Shown one piece after another: positions 40,434 through 46,055 of a stretch of 46,055 nucleotides of DNA. The stretch comes from SZUA-430 sp034440355 (lineage in GTDB: Bacteria; Pseudomonadota; Alphaproteobacteria; Micropepsales; Micropepsaceae): NCBI GenBank assembly GCA_034440355.1, contig JAWXBY010000025.1, positions 1-46,055 on the forward strand, written 5' to 3'. Numbering within the stretch: position 1 is the first letter of the stretch; every line of letters starts with the position of its first letter. The translations under genes were made by a program, and so were the position numbers. Below the pieces are notes generated by a model. The model had not been told where the DNA came from and ran no database searches. It was given only the letters and a program-made list of their open reading frames with translations.

Positions 40434-41507
40434 ATGACGATGAGATATCTGCTGTTGACCCTGGCCGCCGTCGCGCTGGTGCTGCCGTTTCAACCCCTAA
40501 CCATATTCGAGCGAGAACTCATGAGCCCAGCGCTGTTGTCGTCCGCCGAAGGCAATCTCGCGTCGCTTGAGCACGCGATTACCTGGATCAACTCGCCGCC
40601 CCTGACGCAGGCCGACCTGCGCGGCAAGGTCGTGCTTGTCAATTTTCTGACCTACAGCTGCATCAACTGGCAGCGCCAGTTGCCTTACGTTCGCGCGTGG
40701 GCGGAGAAATACAAGGACCAAGGCCTGGTGGTCGTGGGCGTCCACACGCCGGAATTTGCTTTCGAGAAAGACGTCGACAACATCCGCCGCGCCATCGCCG
40801 AGTTGCCCGCACCCTACCCCATTGCCGTCGACAGCGACTATGCAATCTGGAACGCGTTCGCCAACCGCTATTGGCCGGCGCTCTATTTCATCGATGCGAA
40901 GGGGACGCTGCGCCACACGCAGTTCGGCGAGGGCGAGTACGCGCAGTCGGAACGGATGATCCAGAAGCTGTTGACCGAAGCCGGCGCAAAGGATGTCAGC
41001 CGCGATGTTGTGGCGCTCGCCGATGCGCCCGGCGCGCAAGCGCAGGCGGATTGGACCAACCTGCAGTCGCCGGAGACCTACGTGGGTTACGATCGCGCGG
41101 ACAACTTCTCTTCGGGCGGGGCCGTGCTGGACAAGGCGGTGACTTATGCCGTGCCGGCGCAATTGCCGCGCAACGCATGGGCGCTCTCGGGGGATTGGAC
41201 GATCAAGCGCCAGTATGCAGCGCTTAGCGCGGCGGACGGACGTGTGGTGTTTCGCTTTCACGCGCGCGATCTTCACCTCGTGATGGGACCCGCGACGCGC
41301 AATAAGCCCATACGCTTTCGCGTGCGCCTCGACGGACGGCCGCCGGGTGCCGCGCACGGAACGGATGTCGATGCGGAAGGCAACGGCATTCTGAGCGAAC
41401 AGGACCTCTATCAGCTGATCCGGCAGCCAGAGCCCATCGCGGACAAGACGTTCGAGATCGAATTTCTGGATCCGGGCGCGCAGGTGTTCGTATTCACGTT
41501 CGGCTGA
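40434..41507 (+). CDS. Exported thioredoxin-fold protein, DipZ/TlpA-like with a single active-site cysteine
   Basis: A 357-residue protein with an N-terminal hydrophobic segment at about 4-22 (signal or anchor). The redoxin domain at about 50-185 reads LRGKVVLVNFLTYSCINWQRQLPYVRAW, then GLVVVGVHTPEFAFEKD and YPIAVDSDYAIWNAFANRYWPALYFID with the cis-Pro. DipZ-type proteins have CINC; here it is CINW, leaving only Cys76. The C-terminal domain at about 215-357 (YVGYDRADNF, WALSGDWTIKRQYA, VVFRFHARDLHLVMG) is the beta-sandwich usual in this group. It starts the redoxin-peroxiredoxin-DsbA run and has a full operator upstream. Confidence 0.86.
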   Translation: MTMRYLLLTLAAVALVLPFQPLTIFERELMSPALLSSAEGNLASLEHAITWINSPPLTQADLRGKVVLVNFLTYSCINWQRQLPYVRAWAEKYKDQGLVVVGVHTPEFAFEKDVDNIRRAIAELPAPYPIAVDSDYAIWNAFANRYWPALYFIDAKGTLRHTQFGEGEYAQSERMIQKLLTEAGAKDVSRDVVALADAPGAQAQADWTNLQSPETYVGYDRADNFSSGGAVLDKAVTYAVPAQLPRNAWALSGDWTIKRQYAALSAADGRVVFRFHARDLHLVMGPATRNKPIRFRVRLDGRPPGAAHGTDVDAEGNGILSEQDLYQLIRQPEPIADKTFEIEFLDPGAQVFVFTFG

Positions 41508-41528
41508 GGACGCGGCGCGGCCGTCCAT

Positions 41529-41544
41529 CATACTAACGTGCAAT
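41529..41544 (+). promoter_or_regulatory. Possible deletion derivative of the 33-bp operator
   Basis: CATAC-TAA-CGTGCAAT joins the two outer parts of the dyad (CATAC and CGTYCAAT) without its central arms, 51 bp before the peroxiredoxin start. The match is short and may be chance. Confidence 0.15.
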
Positions 41545-41595
41545 AGCGCGGCCTTGCCGCGTCTGGCTTGATGAAACTCCTGACGGAGAGACCAG

Positions 41596-42075
41596 ATGCC
41601 AAACGTCCTTCAACCCGGCACTGCCGCACCGGACTTCAAACTCGTCGATCAGAGCGGGCAGACGGTCACACCGGCCGATTTGACCGGCCGCGCCACCGTG
41701 CTGGCGTTTTATCCCGCGGATTGGAGTCCCGTCTGCGGCGATCAGATGGCGCTCTACAACGAGGTCCTCCCCGTGTTCCGCGATTATGGCGCCGAGGTCT
41801 TCGGCATTTCCGTGGACAGCATGTGGTGCCACGCCGCATTTGCCGAAAACCGCAAGCTGCGTTTCAGGCTGCTCGCCGATTTCGAACCCAAGGGCGCGAT
41901 GGCGCGCCGCTACGGCGCCTATCGCGACGCCGACGGCACCACGGAGCGCGCGCTCTTCGTGCTGGATCCCAAGGGCATCATCCGCTGGAGCTATCTCTCG
42001 CCCATCGACGTCAACCCCGGTGCGGACGGGATCCTTGAGGCGTTGGAGGCGATCGGAACAGGAGACAAGTCATGA
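41596..42075 (+). CDS. Peroxiredoxin, AhpC/TSA family
   Basis: A 159-residue thiol peroxidase: GTAAPDFKLVDQSGQTVTPADLTGRATVLAFYPADWSPVCGDQM with peroxidatic Cys47. A second cysteine lies in FGISVDSMWCHAAFAENRKLRF, a candidate resolving residue, and the fold continues through LLADFEPKGAMARRYGAYRDADG and ALFVLDPKGIIRWSY. This is the short redoxin type that reduces peroxides with thioredoxin-like donors in the cytoplasm. GGAGAGACC lies before the ATG. It is 88 bp after the redoxin gene and overlaps the DsbA-family gene by 4 bp. Confidence 0.9.
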   Translation: MPNVLQPGTAAPDFKLVDQSGQTVTPADLTGRATVLAFYPADWSPVCGDQMALYNEVLPVFRDYGAEVFGISVDSMWCHAAFAENRKLRFRLLADFEPKGAMARRYGAYRDADGTTERALFVLDPKGIIRWSYLSPIDVNPGADGILEALEAIGTGDKS

Positions 42076-42611
42076 CACGCGACGGCAAGCTTACGATTCC
42101 GGTCGGGCCGAACGATCATGTTCAGGGGCCTGAGCACGCACCCATCACGCTGGTCGAATACGGCGACTACGAGTGCCCCTATTGCGGCATGGCGTATCCG
42201 ATCGTGAAGCGCATTCAGGCGCGCTTCGGCGACCGGCTGCGTTTCGTGTTCCGCAACTTTCCGCTCGCCGAACTTCATCCGAACGCCACGGCAGCCGCCG
42301 AGTTCGCCGAAGGCGCCGCGCTGCAAGGCAAGTTCTGGGAGATGCACGACACCTTGTTCGAGCATCAGCGCGCGCTCAACCCCAGCAACCTTCAAACCTA
42401 TGCGCGGTCGCACGACCTTGACCGCACAGCTTTGGAGACGGCGATCCAAAGCGGCGGCCCGAATGAACGCGTCCGCAAGGATTTCATGAGCGGCGTGCGC
42501 AGCGGCGTGAACGGCACCCCAACCTTCTTCATCAACGGCCACCGCTTCGACGGCGATTGGCGTGATGAGGATGCCTTCGCCGCGGCGCTGGCCGAGAAGG
42601 GCGCCCCATGA
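42072..42611 (+). CDS. DsbA-family thioredoxin-fold oxidoreductase
   Basis: A 179-residue protein with the DsbA plan: ITLVEYGDYECPYCGMAYPIVKRI (CPYC at 35-38), helical insert with FRNFPLAELHPNATAAAEFAEGAALQGKFWEMHDTLFEHQ, and the cis-Pro loop GTPTFFINGHRFDG. No signal peptide is present, so it probably acts in the cytoplasm, unlike classical DsbA. Similar domains occur in NhaA-fused thioredoxins. It is coupled to the peroxiredoxin gene by an ATGA overlap and may be its electron donor. It is the last gene inside the tRNA-fragment bracket. Confidence 0.9.
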   Translation: MTRDGKLTIPVGPNDHVQGPEHAPITLVEYGDYECPYCGMAYPIVKRIQARFGDRLRFVFRNFPLAELHPNATAAAEFAEGAALQGKFWEMHDTLFEHQRALNPSNLQTYARSHDLDRTALETAIQSGGPNERVRKDFMSGVRSGVNGTPTFFINGHRFDGDWRDEDAFAAALAEKGAP

Positions 42612-42911
42612 GTCGGCGCCAACTCTTTCGGGCCGTGACCACTGGTTCGTAAGACATGGCGATAGTTGGTCGGAGCGACAGGATTTGAACCTGCGCAACT
42701 GATGCGAACATCCCCCGGTTCGCCGGCGGTGCTCGTCCTGGCGGCCGAAACCATTTTTCGCGGCGTGTCATCAATAGCGGCGCGAACGGCCGCACTGGCT
42801 CGTACGCGCCATCAAGCGCGCACCATGATTCTCCTCGCGCAAAGAGTTCTGGACGATGTCGATCGAGCGGCGGGCATTGAGTGAACGGGACTCTAACCCG
42901 TCATGATGGAA
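42612..42911. other. 300-bp non-coding spacer between the 14-kb segment and tRNA-Pro
   Basis: Apart from the tRNA-Pro fragment at 42667 no credible gene is present. A 219-bp open frame starting MVGATGFEPAQ is the familiar antisense reading of a tRNA 3' end. No integrase or transposase remnant was recognised. Confidence 0.55.
42667..42706 (-). pseudogene. tRNA-Pro fragment, high-coordinate boundary of the 14-kb segment
   Basis: The 29 bases 42667-42695 are identical to the CCA end, acceptor strand and T arm of tRNA-Pro. After a gap of about 15 bases covering the anticodon region, ACTGATGCG (42698-42706) matches the next part of the gene. It is thus a decayed copy lying 245 bp from the intact gene and 13.9 kb from the fragment at 28732. 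Confidence 0.75.
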
Positions 42912-42988
42912 TGGTCGGAGCGACAGGATTTGAACCTGCGACCCCCAGTCCCCCAGACTGATGCGCTACCAGGCTGCGCTACGCTCCG
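42912..42988 (-). tRNA. tRNA-Pro(GGG)
   Basis: This is a 77-base tRNA including encoded CCA. The acceptor arms CGGAGCG and CGCTCCG pair fully; the D arm is GCGC-AGCCTGGTA-GCGC. The anticodon arm TCAGT-CTGGGGG-ACTGG gives anticodon GGG (Pro, codons CCC/CCU). The T arm is GCAGG-TTCAAAT-CCTGT. It lies downstream of merR on the same strand, in the conserved alphaproteobacterial fabH-ihfA-merR neighbourhood. Its 3' end faces the accessory segment, as expected of an integration target. Confidence 0.95.
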
Positions 42989-43127
42989 ACACTGATTTTG
43001 GCGAACCCGCGATCATTGGGGGGCGGGTTCGTTTGGGGGGCGCACTATAGGCAGACGGGGGACCTAGAAGCAATTGGGCGCGGGAGGTTGGTTTCCCGCG
43101 TGTTTACCCCGTGTGACGACGCGACGG

Positions 43128-43676
43128 TTATTCGGCGGCGGCGACTTTCTTTTGCGGGGCGGCCGGGACTGCGGGGCCTTTGTGGATGAGGTCGCGCAGG
43201 CTGAGGAGGTCGTCGAGGACGCCTTCCAAGCGTTCGCGTTGTTCGGCCAGGAGTTTTTCGCTCGGGTTGTCGGACGCCATGTTGACGTGTTCGACGGATG
43301 GCGTGGCGCCTCTGCCGAATAGGGGTTCGGGCATGGGTGCGACTTCTTCGGGGGCGAGGTCGCGTTTGGCGTTGGCGGCTTTCGCGCCGAGGCGGCCGAT
43401 TTCGGCGACGTGTTTGGCGCCTTGTTCGCGCAGGACTTTCTGCACGCCTTTGATCGTGAAGCCTTCGGCGTAGAGGAGCGAGCGCACGCCCTTCAGCAGA
43501 TCGATGTCTTCGGGGCGGTAGTAGCGCCTGCCGCCGGCGCGCTTCAGCGGCTTTACCTGATTGAACTTGGCTTCCCAGAAGCGGAGCACGTGTTGCGGCA
43601 CGTCGAGCGTTTCCGATACTTCGGAAATCGTGCGGAATGCATCTGGGGCTTTTTCGATGCGGTGGGGTTCGGTCAT
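43128..43676 (-). CDS. MerR-family transcriptional regulator
   Basis: A 182-residue protein with the MerR winged helix at about 15-80: FRTISEVSETLDVPQHVLRFWEAKFNQVKPLKRAGGRRYYRPEDIDLLKGVRSLLYAEGFTIKGVQKVLREQG. The C-terminal half is charged, with a helical dimerisation stretch (LLAEQRERLEGVLDDLLSLRDLI) and no effector-binding domain or metal-binding cysteines. It is the protein regularly found after ihfA in Alphaproteobacteria, with unknown target. The start overlaps the ihfA stop by 4 bp (ATGA), so it is co-translated. Confidence 0.92.
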   Translation of the reverse strand: MTEPHRIEKAPDAFRTISEVSETLDVPQHVLRFWEAKFNQVKPLKRAGGRRYYRPEDIDLLKGVRSLLYAEGFTIKGVQKVLREQGAKHVAEIGRLGAKAANAKRDLAPEEVAPMPEPLFGRGATPSVEHVNMASDNPSEKLLAEQRERLEGVLDDLLSLRDLIHKGPAVPAAPQKKVAAAE

Positions 43677-44005
43677 TTCTTCTCGCCGTTGGTTGCGCCG
43701 CCGCCGGTTCCCGACAGGCCGTCGTTGATCATCGCCTTCAGCACGTGACTTGCGCGAAACACCAGCACACGTCGCGGACTGATCGGCACTTCTTGGCCCG
43801 TCTTCGGATTCCGTCCGATTCGCCCACCCTTCGATCGTACGGCAAAGGTTCCGAAAGACGACAACTTCACTGTTTCGCCGCGTATCAAACGCGCGGAGAC
43901 CTCTTCAAGCACCCGGTCGACGAGTTCCGCCGATTCGTTTCGCGAGAGTCCGACTTGCGCGTAAACCGCCTCGGCCAAGTGCTGCCGGGTCAAGGTTTCG
44001 CTCAT
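43673..44005 (-). CDS. ihfA: Integration host factor subunit alpha
   Basis: A 110-residue HU/IHF-fold protein. It begins TLTRQHLAEAVYAQVGLSRNESAELVDRVLEEV, then VKLSSFGTFAVRSKGGRIGRNPKTGQEVPISPRRVLVFRAS, which contains the HU/IHF signature and the intercalating Pro in the beta arm (GRNPKTG). It heterodimerises with IHF-beta to bend DNA in replication, recombination and regulation. Length is normal, with a short Gly-rich C-terminal tail. It lies between fabH and merR, the typical order. Confidence 0.95.
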   Translation of the reverse strand: MSETLTRQHLAEAVYAQVGLSRNESAELVDRVLEEVSARLIRGETVKLSSFGTFAVRSKGGRIGRNPKTGQEVPISPRRVLVFRASHVLKAMINDGLSGTGGGATNGEKK

Positions 44006-44025
44006 GTCGTCTCCCCGTTCGGGTG

Positions 44026-44048
44026 CGCGCCGTCACATCGGCGGCGCG
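44026..44048. terminator. Inverted repeat between fabH and ihfA
   Basis: CGCGCCG, a 9-base loop and CGGCGCG form a 7-bp stem in the 109-bp gap. There is no T run. It may attenuate transcription between fabH and ihfA or be incidental. Confidence 0.25.
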
Positions 44049-44114
44049 ACTCATTTCATGTCACGGTAGGTCCGTGGCGAAATGCCGTCAATATCAGAGG
44101 GATAGTGGCCGCTG

Positions 44115-45092
44115 CTACCAGCGGATGAGTGCGGAGCCCCAGGTGAAGCCTCCGCCCATGGCCTCAAGGAGCACCAGGTTCTCGCGCTTGATGCGACCAT
44201 CGTTAACGGCTGCAACCAGTGCCAGAGGAACTGACGCGGCAGACGTATTTGCGTGTTGTGCAACCGTCGAGACCACACGCGACGGATGAACGCCGACCTT
44301 GCGGGCCGTCGCATCCAGGATGCGCTGGTTGGCTTGATGGGGCACGAACCAGTCGACGTCGGAGGCCTGGATGCCGTTTGTTTTTAGCGCGAGGTCGATC
44401 GCGTCGGCCATGTTGGCGACCGCATGACGGAAGACTTCGCGGCCTTCCATGCGCAGGAAGCCCGTCGTCATCGTCTTCGAAGGGCCGCCGTCGACGTAGA
44501 GCAGATCGTGATGGCGGCCGTCGGAGAACAAATGTGTGGATAGGACGCCGCGATCCTTCGTGTCGCCCTGCCCTTGCGCCGCCGTGAGGATCATCGCGCC
44601 TGCGCCGTCGCCGAAAAGGACGGCCGTCGTGCGGTCGTTCCAGTCGATGATGCGCGAGAAGGTTTCGGCGCCGATGACGAGAACGTTCTTGGCTTGGCCG
44701 GCCTTGATGAAGTTGTCGGCGGTCGCGACGGCGTAGACGAAGCCTGAGCAGACAGCCTGAATGTCGAACGCTGCGCCGCGCGTGATGCCGAGGCGCGCTT
44801 GCACCGTTGTCGCGGTCGCCGGGAAAGTTTCATCGGGTGTTGCGGTCGCCAGGACGATGAGATCGATCGCGCCGGCGTTCATGCCGGCGGCGCGCAACGC
44901 TTCTTGCGAGGCGGCGATGGCGAGGTCGGAGGTGCATTCGCCGTCGGCGGCGATGCGGCGTTCGCGGATGCCGGTGCGTTCGCGGATCCACTCGTCGCTG
45001 GTCTCGAGTTTTTTCGCGAGCTCGGCGTTGCTGACCACGCGGGCCGGCAGATACGCGCCAACTCCGGCGACTTGGGACCGGAGGACACTCAT
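44115..45092 (-). CDS. fabH: Beta-ketoacyl-ACP synthase III
   Basis: A 325-residue condensing enzyme that starts fatty acid synthesis by joining acetyl-CoA to malonyl-ACP. The thiolase fold shows TSDEWIRERTGIRERRI, catalytic Cys115 in DIQAVCSGFVYAV, VLVIGAETFSRIIDWNDRTTAVLFGDGAGAMIL, His in VDWFVPHQANQRI and Asn in AQHANTSAASVPLAL, completing the Cys-His-Asn triad. The C terminus EAMGGGFTWGSALIRW is canonical. Its ATG shares one base with the plsX stop (TGATG), so translation is coupled. Confidence 0.97.
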   Translation of the reverse strand: MSVLRSQVAGVGAYLPARVVSNAELAKKLETSDEWIRERTGIRERRIAADGECTSDLAIAASQEALRAAGMNAGAIDLIVLATATPDETFPATATTVQARLGITRGAAFDIQAVCSGFVYAVATADNFIKAGQAKNVLVIGAETFSRIIDWNDRTTAVLFGDGAGAMILTAAQGQGDTKDRGVLSTHLFSDGRHHDLLYVDGGPSKTMTTGFLRMEGREVFRHAVANMADAIDLALKTNGIQASDVDWFVPHQANQRILDATARKVGVHPSRVVSTVAQHANTSAASVPLALVAAVNDGRIKRENLVLLEAMGGGFTWGSALIRW

Positions 45093-46055
45093 CAGGATAC
45101 CGCCGCCTCTACCGGTGCGGTTGCCTCTGCCGGTGGCGTGTCGGGGGCGACGGTTCCCAACGCCTTGAACGAGGCCGGCAAGTGAGACATCGCGTCGGCG
45201 ATGCGGGCGGTGAAATCGCTTTCGCCCATTTCGATGGCGAGTTCGAGCGCGGTCGCGAAGCCTACGCCGTCAGTGCCGCCGTGGCTTTTTACAACGACGC
45301 CGTTCAGGCCTAAGAACACGCCGCCGTTGACGGCGCGCGGGTCCATCTTCTGGCGAAGCACGTCGAAGCCGGGCTTCGCAAATGCATAGCCGAGGCGCGA
45401 AAGCATGGAGCGCTGCATCGCGGAGCGGATGTAGTGGCCGATGAGGCGTGCGGTGCCTTCAGCGGCCTTCAGCGCAATGTTGCCGGTGAAGCCGTCGGTG
45501 ACGACGACGTCGACGGTGCCGGCGGAGATGTCGTCGCCCTCGACGAAACCGTGGAAGCGGAGCGGCAGACCGGAGTCGCGCAAGGCGGCGGCGGCGGCCT
45601 TGAGTTCATCGTGGCCCTTCATTTCCTCAGCGCCGAGATTCAATAGGCCGATGCTGGGGTGATCGAGGCCGAAGACGACGCGAGCGTAGGCCTCGCCCAT
45701 GATGGCGAAGTCGACGAGCTGACGCGCATCGGAGTCGACGTTGGCGCCGACGTCGAGCACGACCGTCTGTCCACGGATGGTCGGCCAGAGGGCTGCGATT
45801 GCGGGACGCGAGAGGCCGGCAACGGTGCGCAAACGGACCTTGGCGATCGCCATCAGCGCGCCGGTGTTGCCGGCGCTGATGGCGACTTGCGCTTCGTTGG
45901 CGCCTACGGATTCGATCGCGCGGCCCATCGAGGTGTTGCGGCTGCGGCGGAGGGCTTGCGACGGCTTCTCGTCCATCGCGACGACGCCGTCGCAGTGCAT
46001 GACTTGCGCGACGTTCTTCAGCGTCGGCTTGCCGAGCAGGATCGGCTGCAGCTGC
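45092..46055 (-). CDS. plsX: Phosphate acyltransferase PlsX (5'-truncated at window edge)
   Basis: The visible 320 or so residues read continuously from the window end. After a short N-terminal part (QPILLGKPTLKNVAQVMHCD) come VVAMDEKPSQALRRSRNTSM, AQVAISAGNTGALMAIAKVRLRTVAGLSRPAIAALWPT, VVLDVGANVDSDARQLVDFAIMG, IGLLNLGAEEMKGHDELKAAA, FHGFVEGDDISAGTVDVVVTDGFTGNIALKAAEG and MDPRAVNGGVFLGLNGVVVKSHGG. These are the PlsX signature blocks. It makes acyl-phosphate from acyl-ACP for phospholipid synthesis. The ATG near 46000 is internal; the true start and roughly 30-50 residues lie beyond the window. Confidence 0.95.
   Translation of the reverse strand, partial: QLQPILLGKPTLKNVAQVMHCDGVVAMDEKPSQALRRSRNTSMGRAIESVGANEAQVAISAGNTGALMAIAKVRLRTVAGLSRPAIAALWPTIRGQTVVLDVGANVDSDARQLVDFAIMGEAYARVVFGLDHPSIGLLNLGAEEMKGHDELKAAAAALRDSGLPLRFHGFVEGDDISAGTVDVVVTDGFTGNIALKAAEGTARLIGHYIRSAMQRSMLSRLGYAFAKPGFDVLRQKMDPRAVNGGVFLGLNGVVVKSHGGTDGVGFATALELAIEMGESDFTARIADAMSHLPASFKALGTVAPDTPPAEATAPVEAAVS

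Noticed and set aside
42666..42884. Open frame starting MVGATGFEPAQ, 72 residues
   Set aside because: It begins with the antisense translation of a tRNA 3' end (the fragment at 42667), a well-known false gene; the remainder matches no family I recognise.
28732..42911. Integrase, transposase or conjugation genes for the proposed island
   Set aside because: None could be recognised on either strand; the island idea rests on the tRNA fragments and gene content only.
1..46055. CRISPR arrays or rRNA genes
   Set aside because: No regularly spaced repeat-spacer pattern and no rRNA-like sequence was seen; the only regular repeats are the PAS units and the GTCAC array.

Overview
The window is GC-rich, densely coded chromosomal DNA from an alphaproteobacterium. 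The plsX-fabH-ihfA-merR block beside tRNA-Pro, a DUF2842 protein, a COX15/CtaA heme A synthase, an HWE-family kinase and FixJ-type regulators all point there. The genus cannot be fixed from the sequence. No CRISPR array, rRNA, transposase or integrase was seen.

Layout. 1-9.1 kb: the end of an ABM-domain monooxygenase; a membrane-anchored SARP/BTAD regulator facing a run of small exported, mostly cysteine-rich proteins; an exported helical-repeat protein coupled to an EF-hand-bearing membrane protein; a lipoprotein; and an orphan terminase-small-subunit-like gene. 9.3-20.8 kb: mostly housekeeping and metabolism, with a CoA-binding protein coupled to MetY, a CPBP protease, an exported methyltransferase, a GST, CtaA, an Asp/Glu racemase, YqhA, a HerA/YjgR ATPase, a META lipoprotein and hypotheticals. 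20.8-28.7 kb: an HWE PAS/GAF kinase with a coupled receiver protein, a helically phased GTCAC array, a ketopantoate reductase-like gene, a cupin, a DAO-type oxidoreductase, and a tandem Clp/SDH-type protease whose first domain looks inactive.

28.7-42.7 kb is the most unusual part. It is bracketed by two decayed copies of the 3' part of tRNA-Pro(GGG), whose intact gene is at 42912-42988. Inside lie msrA, three epoxide-hydrolase-like enzymes, a cupin, a YedY-type molybdopterin protein with its flavin reductase and a zinc-ribbon-like protein, a seven-PAS histidine kinase, a receiver-only regulator, a FixJ/LuxR regulator, and a redoxin-peroxiredoxin-DsbA operon. A 33-bp dyad (core GGTATCGNCGATACC, 26 of 33 positions invariant) sits upstream of both large epoxide hydrolase genes and between the kinase and the redoxin operon. 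Half-sites lie before msrA and before the kinase. I infer a self-contained signalling regulon for electrophile, peroxide or oxidised-methionine stress, possibly acquired or assembled at tRNA-Pro.

42.9-46.1 kb returns to core genes: tRNA-Pro, a MerR regulator, ihfA, fabH and the 3' part of plsX, all on the minus strand. Functional calls are from motif and family recognition by eye. No database search was run.
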